NCBI RefSeq assembly: GCF_013030265.1
Contig: NZ_WPZQ01000002.1
Span: forward strand, 423,116-487,115
DNA length: 64,000 nt
Source of the DNA: Ruegeria arenilitoris
GTDB lineage: Bacteria > Pseudomonadota > Alphaproteobacteria > Rhodobacterales > Rhodobacteraceae
Reading direction: 5' to 3'
Shown piece by piece: positions 35,846 through 43,711 of the stretch. The notes under the pieces are model-generated. The model did not search any database, had not been told where the DNA came from, and worked only from the letters and a program-made list of their open reading frames with translations. A program made the position numbers and the translations under genes. How positions within the stretch are numbered: position 1 is the stretch's first letter; the number at the start of each line of letters is the position of its first letter.

Positions 35846-35876
35846 TTGACCCTATAGTTGCTATAGACACTATACC
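35846..35876 (+). promoter_or_regulatory. MerR-type operator-promoter for the cation transporter
   Basis: TTGACC (35846-35851), a 19-bp spacer and TATACC (35871-35876) read towards the transporter. The spacer contains CTATAG-TTG-CTATAG, a dyad centred between the elements. The overlong spacer and central dyad are diagnostic of MerR-regulated promoters. It lies 31 bp before the transporter start and 4 bp beyond the first codon of the regulator, so the regulator probably also represses itself here. Confidence 0.85.
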
Positions 35877-35906
35877 TCATGTGAACCCCGATTAAAGGAA
35901 CTCAAT

Positions 35907-36551
35907 TTGCCTTGCTGTTCACATGATACCTGCGCCTCGGGCGCAGTGGCTGCGGGTAAGTACCGCACCGTTCTCTGGATCGTGTTGGTGATCAACGCGA
36001 CCATGTTTCTGGTTGAAATCATTGCCGGCCTCGCCGCCGGTTCGGCCGCTTTGCAGGCGGATGCGCTGGATTTCTTTGCTGATGCTGCCAACTACGGCAT
36101 CAGCCTGTTCGTTCTGGGTATGTCCCTGCGTTGGCGCGCCAGCGCGGCGTTGATCAAGGGAGCCTCAATGGGGCTGTTCGGTTTGTGGGTCATTGGCACC
36201 GTCATCTGGCATACCCTGAACGGAACCGTGCCATCATGGGGAACAATGAGCGTTGTCGGAATGGTAGCCCTGATCGCAAACGCCGCCTGTCTGGCGCTGC
36301 TTTTTGCGTGGCGTGATGGCGATTCCAACATGCGCTCGGTCTGGATCTGCTCACGCAATGACGTGGTCGCCAATTGCGCTGTCCTCGCTGCGGCTCTGGG
36401 CGTGTTTGGCACAGGCACGGGCTGGCCTGATATCTTAGTTGCTGGTGTCATGGCTCTGCTTGCCCTGCAAGGTGCAGACACTGTTATCCGGCAGGCACTG
36501 GGCGAACTGAAACACTCAAACAAAGAAACGCAGGCCCCAACCACACCTTAA
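35907..36551 (+). CDS. CDF-like cation transporter (short)
   Basis: A 214-residue membrane protein with about six helices, related to cation diffusion facilitators but without their cytoplasmic C-terminal domain. The Asp pair of the second helix is present (ADALDFFADAANY); the partner motif in the fifth helix reads SRNDVVAN, lacking the usual His. The N-terminus is Cys/His rich (PCCSHDTC) and could bind metal. Start is TTG at 35907, with AAAGGA 7 bp before it; no ATG would keep this cysteine motif. Divergent from the MerR gene and driven by its promoter; probably exports the metal sensed. Confidence 0.88.
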   Translation: MPCCSHDTCASGAVAAGKYRTVLWIVLVINATMFLVEIIAGLAAGSAALQADALDFFADAANYGISLFVLGMSLRWRASAALIKGASMGLFGLWVIGTVIWHTLNGTVPSWGTMSVVGMVALIANAACLALLFAWRDGDSNMRSVWICSRNDVVANCAVLAAALGVFGTGTGWPDILVAGVMALLALQGADTVIRQALGELKHSNKETQAPTTP

Positions 36552-36573
36552 AACGGGAAGGGGCCATGCTGAG

Positions 36574-37200
36574 TTATTTGAAGTTTCGGCTGTCCTTGAT
36601 CTGATCCCAGGCCCAGACGACCTCTTGCAACTGCTCTTCCTGCGAGCGGTCGCCGCCGTTCATATCCGGGTGCAACACCTTGATCAGCTTCTTATAGGCC
36701 TTGCGCACCTCGGCCTTGGTCCAGCTGTCGTTAGCTTCCAGAATCTCGATTGCACGGCGTTCGGTGGGAGGCAGGCGACGACCGCCGCCGCCAGAGGTGC
36801 GACCCTTGTTCTGGGTGCTGTTTGCGCCAAGCACCTGATGCGGATCCTCGATGCCCAGTCTGGCCCATGCGCGGGCCTCGGGATCACCCATGGGTTTGGT
36901 TTCCCGCTCCCATACCTTGTCCTTGGACCGCTGGGCGTTCAGCTCGGCCTCGGTGGTGCCGTCGAAGAAATTCCACTTCTGGTTATATTCGCGCACGTGC
37001 TGCTGACAGAACCAGTAGAAATCATCCAGGACATCCGGCGCTTTGGGCGCGCGGAACTTGCCCGGTTCATTGCAACCTTCATGATCACAGATTCGGACCG
37101 AAGTTTCCGACGCACCCGACATGCCCCGGCGCCCGCGCGGGTTCTTTTTCTTAGCGCTGGAAACGGACATATCGAATCCGAAGGGGTCTGACTTCACCAT
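36574..37200 (-). CDS. J-domain protein with putative zinc-binding cysteines
   Basis: A 208-residue protein with a C-terminal J domain (about residues 145-205, RAIEILEANDSWTKAEVRKA, HPD at 177-179), which stimulates Hsp70 ATPase. The middle has Cys38, Cys43, Cys65 and His68 (CDHEGC, FCQQH), a possible zinc site. In many alphaproteobacteria this protein type sits next to cobS and bolA; here about 4.7 kb separates it from cobS. The client is unknown. ATG at 37200 is used; Met11 is an alternative. Confidence 0.92.
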   Translation of the reverse strand: MVKSDPFGFDMSVSSAKKKNPRGRRGMSGASETSVRICDHEGCNEPGKFRAPKAPDVLDDFYWFCQQHVREYNQKWNFFDGTTEAELNAQRSKDKVWERETKPMGDPEARAWARLGIEDPHQVLGANSTQNKGRTSGGGGRRLPPTERRAIEILEANDSWTKAEVRKAYKKLIKVLHPDMNGGDRSQEEQLQEVVWAWDQIKDSRNFK

Positions 37201-37307
37201 GTGCTCATCCTCACGAACGCATCTTTTCGACTCGGAGGCAGCAGTTTAATCTAAGCAGCCGAAAGTAGAAGAGGGGAGCGGCATTTATTTTGCCGTTGAG
37301 CGTAAAA

Positions 37308-37562
37308 ATGAGCGTGACTGACGAAATCCGCGACCGCCTGCAAGCAGCCTTTGATCCACGCGAGCTGGAAGTGATCGACGACAGCGAGAGCCACCGGGGC
37401 CATGCCGGATATCAGGACGGGGGTGAGAGCCACTTCAACGTCCGTATCCGCGCCTCAGCCTTCGAAGGCCAGTCCCGCGTTGCCCGCCACAGGGCTGTAC
37501 ACAAAGCGCTGGGCGATATCGTCCCGCGCATCCACGCACTGGCGCTGGATATCGGAGTTTAG
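37308..37562 (+). CDS. BolA family protein
   Basis: An 84-residue BolA-like protein. BolA proteins bind [2Fe-2S] clusters together with monothiol glutaredoxins and influence iron homeostasis and morphology. The fold pattern is visible: DEIRDRLQAAFDPRELEVID, a Gly/His-rich loop, SHFNVRIRASAFEGQSRVAR and HRAVHKALGDIVPRIHALAL, with the conserved His in RHRAVH. ATG at 37308 is preferred over TTG at 37290. It is divergent from the J-domain gene. Confidence 0.93.
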   Translation: MSVTDEIRDRLQAAFDPRELEVIDDSESHRGHAGYQDGGESHFNVRIRASAFEGQSRVARHRAVHKALGDIVPRIHALALDIGV

Positions 37563-37676
37563 TGTATCTGCCTGGACTGGTTTCACTCAGCGAAAATCGC
37601 CTGCGCCATGACAACTGCTTCACTCGGTTGAAGGTCAGGGTCGCACGGTGGCAGATCGACAAACTTCGACAGCGAG

Positions 37677-37705
37677 GCTATTGTTTTGAATACAATAGCT
37701 TTTAT
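37677..37705 (+). terminator. hairpin after bolA, possible terminator or operator
   Basis: GCTATTGT (37677-37684) and ACAATAGC (37692-37699) form a perfect 8-bp stem with a 7-base loop, followed by TTTTATC. It lies 115 bp after bolA and 19 bp before the next gene's first ATG. The A/T-rich stem is weaker than typical terminators, and an operator for the downstream pair is an equal alternative. Confidence 0.45.
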
Positions 37706-37717
37706 CTCATATAGGAT

Positions 37718-38437
37718 ATGACAGCTCATTCAATGAAACGTGTGTTAGGCGGCCTATTTACGGCTTGTACATGTTGTTCGACGCTTCTCGCCGACTCTGC
37801 AAAGCCCCAGCTTTGGGTCCGGACAGGGTATATTTCTACACAAATGAAACCCGTCGACCCGGGCGAGGCGTATACCTGCGAGCAGCCGGAACGGCCAGTC
37901 AAGTTAGACATGCGCTATCGCTTGAACCCGGAGCAGGCCGGGTTAGCAAAGCTCTTTCAGGCAGAAAGGAACACAAAGCGGGTTACCGTGCGACGTGGCG
38001 GACAGATAGAGCAAAACGACGGGGACGAAGATACAAGTGCTCGGTTCGTAACGAGGAACTACACTGCTGATCAGCTAGTAGCGAATTCCAACGTCGAATT
38101 TCTGACCACAATTTTCTTTTGCGATTATGATAGCTACCCTGAATTCGTAGGGCTTACTTACAAGCTTGAAGGTGAAATCGGAAATTTAGTCATTCATCAC
38201 AAAGATGTGCTGGGTCCGGGCGCCAATCAGGCTCTGTCTTTAGGCTATGTCACGAGCGAGCATCGATCAAGCGAAGCAGATCTAGATGAGGGTGCGTCCG
38301 AGGCTGCTGGCGTGTTGGATCTTACTTTGCGCCTCAAAGATCTGCCTTTCGAGCTGAAGCAGGGCAAAGGAACAGTTCTGGCTGATTTGAAGCTGTCCAG
38401 CGTCATTGAAATTTCGATAATCGAGGCAACTCCATAA
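37718..38437 (+). CDS. predicted exported protein, first of an overlapping pair
   Basis: A 239-residue protein of unknown family. From Met6 (37733) the start looks like a signal peptide: basic MKR, then a hydrophobic, Cys-rich core (VLGGLFTACTCCSTLLA). The body is mostly beta-type with few cysteines and no motif that I recognise. The stop shares one base with the next gene's ATG (TAATG), so the two are translated together. The pair is visibly richer in A and T than its surroundings, a possible sign of acquisition. The first ATG (37718) is only 2 bp from its AGGAT, so Met6 may be the true start. Confidence 0.72.
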   Translation: MTAHSMKRVLGGLFTACTCCSTLLADSAKPQLWVRTGYISTQMKPVDPGEAYTCEQPERPVKLDMRYRLNPEQAGLAKLFQAERNTKRVTVRRGGQIEQNDGDEDTSARFVTRNYTADQLVANSNVEFLTTIFFCDYDSYPEFVGLTYKLEGEIGNLVIHHKDVLGPGANQALSLGYVTSEHRSSEADLDEGASEAAGVLDLTLRLKDLPFELKQGKGTVLADLKLSSVIEISIIEATP

Positions 38438-39144
38438 TGCTACTTCGTGTATTTCGGCATCTCTCCGGTGTTTTGGTAGTGTCTGGCCTGTTCGTCTCGA
38501 TATCTGGTAACAGTGTCTCCGCACGTGCTTGGGAAATGGGATTTGATCAAGAGCAACTGGTTGTCGCGAATTTGCAACCGATGCAGCTGGAAATCGGCAG
38601 TAAGCCATGTCCGGAGCGGTTTAGACCAGTACGAGTTTCAAAAGAAATCAACCTCGGGGAGTACGGAACTTTTTCTGTTGAATCTAAGAGTTCTGAGCAC
38701 CTTCTTTCGACCAAAATCGCAAAAAGCCGCTCTAATAAAGTTGCAAATCTATCGGCTGTATTTGAATTTGAAGGATGTGCATTCCGCAGGCATTTTCTGG
38801 TTCGCTCAGGGTATGTAACGCTGTCGGGTGATCTTGGATTTGCCGCTATGGTGCCGACTAAACTCGTGCTCAAAGATCCACTTGACCAGTTTGCTCCTGT
38901 AGGGATGTGGTACAGTGCACAACTTGGGGGAAGTCCTGAGATTTATGATTGGTTCGGCAGCAGAAAACTTGCTGGTCTCGATCTGTCCACTATGTTCCCC
39001 GAAGACGAGGTATTGGGGGTCCTCACTTGGGGACTCATCAACGACCGGCTCCTTCTGGTTTCCGACTACCACGAAAAAGACTGGATCGAGTTGACAATCT
39101 GGAGCTTCAAAATGGTCGTATTGCCTGAGGATGGTTCAGATTAG
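38437..39144 (+). CDS. predicted exported protein, second of an overlapping pair
   Basis: A 235-residue protein with a clear signal peptide (LLRVFRH basic start, core LSGVLVVSGLFVSI, cleavage after SVSA). The mature part is predicted to be beta-rich with two cysteines (about 58 and 111) and ends in an acidic tail. I cannot assign a family, and no convincing similarity to its upstream partner was seen beyond size and export. Function unknown; the coupling suggests both act in the periplasm or outside the cell. Confidence 0.75.
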   Translation: MLLRVFRHLSGVLVVSGLFVSISGNSVSARAWEMGFDQEQLVVANLQPMQLEIGSKPCPERFRPVRVSKEINLGEYGTFSVESKSSEHLLSTKIAKSRSNKVANLSAVFEFEGCAFRRHFLVRSGYVTLSGDLGFAAMVPTKLVLKDPLDQFAPVGMWYSAQLGGSPEIYDWFGSRKLAGLDLSTMFPEDEVLGVLTWGLINDRLLLVSDYHEKDWIELTIWSFKMVVLPEDGSD

Positions 39145-39218
39145 GCAATTAGCTTTAGACTGACAGAAAGCGCCCAAAAACCTGTAGTCGCCGACGGGTA
39201 AGACTCCGACACCTATCG

Positions 39219-39638
39219 TCACTCTTTGCTTTTCTCAGACGGATCCGTCTCTTCCTCGGAACCTTTCAGTGACAAAGGCGGATCTTTTGCTTCTTCCGCA
39301 ATCGGGGCGGGTGCCTTGACCTCTTCCGGCCCGGGAATCGGCTGTGCCAATGGCGCCTCATCCTCTGCAGCGGGGGTCGCCACCGATGCGGCATCGATTT
39401 CGATCTCAACAGCCCGGCGGAACACCAGAACATTGCGCCAGTTCGTTGCAGACCCGGTCAGACCCGTCCGCTCTTCGCTCGGCAGCAATTCGGCGCGTTG
39501 ATATTCCCAGCCGTCCTTGCCCATCTGATTCAGCAATTGTTCGATCGAATTGGCAAATCGTCCTTCGGGTGTCTTCACGCCCTTGGCTTTGGTGCCTTTC
39601 TGCGGGGCGGGGACAACTTTGTATTCGTAGCGCTGCAT
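39219..39638 (-). CDS. DUF4177 domain protein
   Basis: A 139-residue protein. The first 75 residues match DUF4177 (MQRYEYKVVPAP, LLNQMGKDGWEYQRAELLP), a small alpha/beta domain of unknown role. The rest is a disordered Ala/Pro/Glu-rich tail (PEEVKAPAPIAEEAKDPP). ATG at 39638 is taken; one codon more is possible. It is a lone gene between the exported pair and pepT. Confidence 0.85.
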   Translation of the reverse strand: MQRYEYKVVPAPQKGTKAKGVKTPEGRFANSIEQLLNQMGKDGWEYQRAELLPSEERTGLTGSATNWRNVLVFRRAVEIEIDAASVATPAAEDEAPLAQPIPGPEEVKAPAPIAEEAKDPPLSLKGSEEETDPSEKSKE

Positions 39639-39719
39639 CAATAGTTCCTAAAATGCCTGTCGCGGCCAACTTATCACGTTGGCGGCAGGGTAAAAGAGAG
39701 CATGGCCGGACGGCAGAAT

Positions 39720-40976
39720 TCAGCCTGCACTGTTGCCGTCAGTCCCCGCCGCTTTTTGCACGACGGACAGGCACAGCTCGGTGGCGAGGGCCATGTCCTG
39801 CACCGATACCCATTCCAGAGGCCCGTGAATGCACTGCATACCGGTGAACAGATTAGGGCAGGGCGTGCCGAATTCGGTCAGTCGGGATCCATCGGTACCA
39901 CCGCGGATCGGTACTGAAAGCGGCTCGATCCCCAGTTCACGGCAAGCATCGCGCGCCAGATCGACCGGTGTCATGTCTTTTTCCAGCCAATAGCGCATGT
40001 TGCGGTACTGATGGTAAATCTCACAGGTGATCACCGCACGCGGCTCTGTGGCCTGAACGGTGGCACAGACCTGCCGGACCAGATCGCCCTGCGCCTCCAG
40101 CGCTTCCATTTCGAAATCGCGCAGGATCAGCTTGATTTCCATCTCAGAGGAACCGCCATTCATGTCGGTGATATGGATGAACCCCTCACGCCCGTCTGTG
40201 ACCTCGGGGGTCATGGTGGCCTGCGGAAGTGTTTGCACTATCTTAGCCGCCAGATGGGCTGCGTTGACCATTTTGCCCTTCGCCAGCCCGGGATGGATCG
40301 AGACGCCCTCGATCCGGATCACGGCACGGTCGGCCGAAAAGCTCTCATATTCGATTTCGCCGACTTCCTGACCGTCCAGAGTGTATGCGAAATCAGCACC
40401 CAGATCCTTGGGCAATTGTTCTGTAACACCGCGCCCGATCTCTTCATCCGGAGTAAAGGCGATGCGGATCGGCCCATGCGGGATGTCCTTGTTTTCAAGC
40501 AGATGCCGGGTCATCGTCATCAGGATTGAAACACCCGCTTTGTCATCGGCACCCAGCAGTGTGGTACCCGAGGCGGTGATCAGGTCATGTCCGATTTTCT
40601 CGGCCAGATAGGGATGCTCTTCTGGCGACAGAACCAATTCCGGATCATCGGGAAAGCTGATGTCTCCACCATTGTAGCCTTTGATCACCCGCGGTTTGAC
40701 GCCGGTCGCATTGAACTGCGGTGCAGTATCGACATGGGCAAGAAATCCCACGGTTGGTCCCGGAACTGTGCCGGGAATGGTGGCCACAACGACGCTGTCT
40801 CCGGTCAGTTCAACATCCTGCGCTCCGATTTCGGTCAGTTCCTGCTTGAGCAGGTTCAGCATGTTTAGCTGAATTTCCGTACTGGGTGTAGTTGGAGAAT
40901 TCTCATCGCTCTGACTGTCAATGGACGCGTAGCGGACCAAGCGATCTTCGAGTTCCTGATCAAATTTTTTCTGCAT
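39720..40976 (-). CDS. pepT: peptidase T (tripeptidase)
   Basis: PepT is a dizinc M20 aminopeptidase that releases the N-terminal residue from tripeptides in the cytoplasm. The 418-residue product has the metal and catalytic motifs GFLAHVDTAPQFN, LLGADDKAGV, the FTPDEEIGRG glutamate, VSIHPGLAKGKMVNA in the lid domain and IRGGTDGSRLTEFG near the end. Its upstream region holds two TTGTACAA palindromes that may be operators. Confidence 0.96.
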   Translation of the reverse strand: MQKKFDQELEDRLVRYASIDSQSDENSPTTPSTEIQLNMLNLLKQELTEIGAQDVELTGDSVVVATIPGTVPGPTVGFLAHVDTAPQFNATGVKPRVIKGYNGGDISFPDDPELVLSPEEHPYLAEKIGHDLITASGTTLLGADDKAGVSILMTMTRHLLENKDIPHGPIRIAFTPDEEIGRGVTEQLPKDLGADFAYTLDGQEVGEIEYESFSADRAVIRIEGVSIHPGLAKGKMVNAAHLAAKIVQTLPQATMTPEVTDGREGFIHITDMNGGSSEMEIKLILRDFEMEALEAQGDLVRQVCATVQATEPRAVITCEIYHQYRNMRYWLEKDMTPVDLARDACRELGIEPLSVPIRGGTDGSRLTEFGTPCPNLFTGMQCIHGPLEWVSVQDMALATELCLSVVQKAAGTDGNSAG

Positions 40977-41075
40977 GAAACCTTACCTCTCTGATCCGGA
41001 AGAAAGAGCGCAATTCAAAGGGGAGTCAAGCACATGGCAAGCCCCTTGAAACGTTAAGAAATGGGAAAATCAGAA

Positions 41076-41115
41076 TTGTACAAACCGAACAAACCCTATC
41101 GCCCGGTTTGTACAA
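41076..41115. promoter_or_regulatory. paired TTGTACAA palindromes in a 12-bp inverted repeat
   Basis: TTGTACAAACCG (41076-41087) and CGGTTTGTACAA (41104-41115) are a perfect 12-bp inverted repeat with a 16-base centre. Each arm contains the self-palindrome TTGTACAA; their centres are 32 bp apart, close to three helical turns, as expected for two regulator dimers on one face of the DNA. It lies 100 bp upstream of pepT and 11 bp behind the gatB stop. As RNA it could also fold as a weak gatB terminator. Confidence 0.6.
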
Positions 41116-41125
41116 AACACAAGAT

Positions 41126-42679
41126 TTACTGACCCAGCTTGGCGCTGACCAATTGGTTAACGGCCTTCGGGTTTGCCTTGCCGCCGGTCGCCTTCATGAC
41201 CTGACCCACGAACCAGCCTGCCAGTTTCGGGTTCACCTTGGCCTTCTCGACCTGCGCCGGATTGGCGGCAATGATCTCATCCAACGCCGCTTCGATGGCA
41301 CCGGTATCGGTCACCTGTTTCATGCCGCGTTCTTCGACGATCTGCGCCGGGTCGCCGCCTTCGGTCCAAACGATTTCGAACAGATCTTTTGCGATCTTGC
41401 CCGAGATATCGCCCGACCATTCCAGTTTGAGTTGTGATGCAAGTTGCTTGGGGGATATTCGTGATTGCGAAATATCCAGATCGTCTTTCTTGAGGGCAGC
41501 AAATAGAACATTGACAACCCAATTCGCCGCAGATTTCTGTGGAACTGCAGGGATATCTTTTAGGGATTTGGTATCGAAAGAACCAACCTCTTCGACGACT
41601 TGTTCAAAATAATCTGCAGCTTCCACCTCGGCGGTCAGCACCGACGCGTCATAGTCGGTCAGTCCGAACTCTCTGATAAAACGTGCTTTTTTCTCATCGG
41701 GCAGCTCGGGCAGCTTGGCGGCGATGTCATCTACCCACGCTTGCTCGATCTCCAGAGGCAGTAGATCGGGGTCGGGGAAATAGCGATAATCATGTGCCTC
41801 TTCCTTGGACCGCATCGAACGGGTCTCACCCTTGTCCGGATCATACAGACGGGTTTCCTGATCTACTTTTCCACCAGCTTCGACAATGGCGATCTGGCGG
41901 CGCGCTTCGACTTCGATCGCCTGTTGGATAAAGCGCATCGAGTTCATGTTCTTGATTTCGCAGCGGGTACCCAGATGCGAAAAGTCCTGTGTTTCCTGAT
42001 ACTTCTCGTACGCACCCGGCAAACAGATCGAGACGTTCACGTCTGCCCGCAGGTTGCCGTTCTGCATGTTGCCGTCGCAGGTGCCCAGATAACGCATGAT
42101 CTGACGCAGCTTGGCGATATAGGCCGCTGCCTCTTCCGGGCCACGGATATCGGGGCGCGACACGATCTCCATCAGGCAAACACCGGTCCGGTTCAAGTCC
42201 ACGAAGGACATATGCGGGTCCATGTCGTGGATCGATTTACCCGCGTCCTGCTCCATGTGGATGCGTTCGATGCGCACCATACGTGCGGTGCCGTCACCCA
42301 TCTCGACCAGCACTTCGCCTTCACCCACAATCGGATGATAAAGCTGGGAAATCTGATATCCCTGCGGCAGGTCGGGGTAGAAATAGTTCTTACGGTCAAA
42401 GGCCGATTTCAGATTGATGTCTGCCTTCAGGCCCAGACCGGTGCGTACCGCCTGTTCAACGCAGTATTCGTTGATCACCGGCAGCATTCCCGGCATCGCG
42501 GCATCCACGAAGGCCACGTTCGAGTTCGGCTCGGCCCCAAATTGGGTCGATGCGCCCGAGAACAGCTTGGCATTGGATGAGACCTGCGCATGAACCTCCA
42601 TCCCGATCACCAGCTCCCAGTCGTGCTTGGCACCGGCAATGGTCTTGGGTTTGGGCATTTCATAGGTCAGGTCGAGCAT
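41126..42679 (-). CDS. gatB: Asp-tRNA(Asn)/Glu-tRNA(Gln) amidotransferase subunit GatB
   Basis: GatB is the kinase and tRNA-binding subunit of GatCAB, which amidates mischarged Glu-tRNA(Gln) or Asp-tRNA(Asn). The 517-residue product shows the family motifs [55 protein letters not shown] and [16 protein letters not shown], then the helical and YqeY-like tail ending in [18 protein letters not shown]. GatA and GatC are not adjacent here. Confidence 0.97.
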   Translation of the reverse strand: MLDLTYEMPKPKTIAGAKHDWELVIGMEVHAQVSSNAKLFSGASTQFGAEPNSNVAFVDAAMPGMLPVINEYCVEQAVRTGLGLKADINLKSAFDRKNYFYPDLPQGYQISQLYHPIVGEGEVLVEMGDGTARMVRIERIHMEQDAGKSIHDMDPHMSFVDLNRTGVCLMEIVSRPDIRGPEEAAAYIAKLRQIMRYLGTCDGNMQNGNLRADVNVSICLPGAYEKYQETQDFSHLGTRCEIKNMNSMRFIQQAIEVEARRQIAIVEAGGKVDQETRLYDPDKGETRSMRSKEEAHDYRYFPDPDLLPLEIEQAWVDDIAAKLPELPDEKKARFIREFGLTDYDASVLTAEVEAADYFEQVVEEVGSFDTKSLKDIPAVPQKSAANWVVNVLFAALKKDDLDISQSRISPKQLASQLKLEWSGDISGKIAKDLFEIVWTEGGDPAQIVEERGMKQVTDTGAIEAALDEIIAANPAQVEKAKVNPKLAGWFVGQVMKATGGKANPKAVNQLVSAKLGQ

Positions 42680-42762
42680 GGCGCGCCTCTTATCCGCAGA
42701 AGTCTAGGCCTGCGTATTATGCCCGTGCGCGCTAGGGGGCAAGGGGGAATGAATCTTTGTGC

Positions 42763-42793
42763 TTGATCTCAACCATACTTGAGGCGCCAGAAC
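42763..42793 (+). promoter_or_regulatory. SoxR/MerR-type promoter region upstream of the epimerase-like gene
   Basis: TTGATC (42763-42768), a 19-bp spacer and a weak CAGAAC (42788-42793). The spacer carries CTCAA-6 bp-TTGAG (42768-42783), the same dyad and spacing as at 6070-6085; over 23 bp the two sites differ at only three positions. The downstream gene starts 37 bp later. It is probably controlled by the same regulator as the N-acetyltransferase gene. Confidence 0.6.
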
Positions 42794-42829
42794 CGAAGGC
42801 CACAGTCATTCAAACCCTCGGAGAACCAG

Positions 42830-43711
42830 ATGAACATATTTGTATTGGGTGCAACCGGATTGATTGGTTCGCAGGTCACCGCGCAACTTCTGGCACGTGG
42901 GCACAGTTTGACCGGTTTGTGCCGGTCCTCTGCATCTTGTGCAAAATTGCAGCAAGTGGGAGCACAGGTTTGTCGTGGAGATTTGCGGCAACCAGAGGGC
43001 TGGGCTGATCGAGCGATTGCATCGGATGTTGTTTTGCAGATTGCAGCCACGTTCGATGAAGAAATGGCACAGGTTGATTTTCTGGCGATGGAGGCGTTGC
43101 GACGAGCGGCAAAGCGGCGGGGGCAAGCTACGCGTTGCATCTATACCGGCGGTGTCTGGCTTTATGGGGATACGGGCGGTGACGTTGTCGATGAAACCAG
43201 CGCCTTTTCACCAATTCCCGAGTTTTCGTGGATGCTGGAAACAGCAAATATATTTGCAGCCGATGATTGGGTGGACTTGGCGGTTTTGCATCCGGGTCTG
43301 GTTTATGACAGCAATGCCCTAGGAATGTTCCATCGTTTCGACGCGCAAATTCAGCACAGGCAACCGGTTGAAATCTGGGGGAGCGCTGAAACGCTATGGC
43401 CACTTGTTCATGTAGAGGATTTGGCGATGGCCTATGTTCTGCTTTGCGAAAACCGCGATCTGTCGGGGCATTTCAATGCAGTGACCGAGGTAGGGGTTGC
43501 GGTAAAAGACATCGTGCTCGCCTTGTCGACCCGACGTGAGGTTCCATACCGGACGCATGTTGTTCCACGGTCGGAAGCGCTTGCGAAATACGGCTCCTCA
43601 GAGGGGCCGATGCTCAGCCAACGGGTTTCAGGGCGCCGGTTAAAAGATCTTGGTTGGACGCCGCGTTACGATGATTTCAGAAAGGCCCTCGCACCAATTA
43701 TTGGTGCGTGA
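42830..43711 (+). CDS. NAD(P)-dependent epimerase/reductase-like protein
   Basis: A 293-residue extended SDR-like protein. The cofactor motif GATGLIGS is near the start (residues 7-14). The usual YxxxK active site is not seen: the corresponding region reads YTGGVWLYGDT, so an atypical SDR (NmrA or epimerase type) is likely. The C-terminal half has WPLVHVEDLAMAYVLL, typical of epimerases. ATG at 42830 has GGAG 7 bp upstream; the frame extends further up without a better start. It is preceded by a SoxR-like promoter, which suggests a part in redox or xenobiotic response. Its last 14 bp overlap a convergent gene. Confidence 0.88.
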   Translation: MNIFVLGATGLIGSQVTAQLLARGHSLTGLCRSSASCAKLQQVGAQVCRGDLRQPEGWADRAIASDVVLQIAATFDEEMAQVDFLAMEALRRAAKRRGQATRCIYTGGVWLYGDTGGDVVDETSAFSPIPEFSWMLETANIFAADDWVDLAVLHPGLVYDSNALGMFHRFDAQIQHRQPVEIWGSAETLWPLVHVEDLAMAYVLLCENRDLSGHFNAVTEVGVAVKDIVLALSTRREVPYRTHVVPRSEALAKYGSSEGPMLSQRVSGRRLKDLGWTPRYDDFRKALAPIIGA

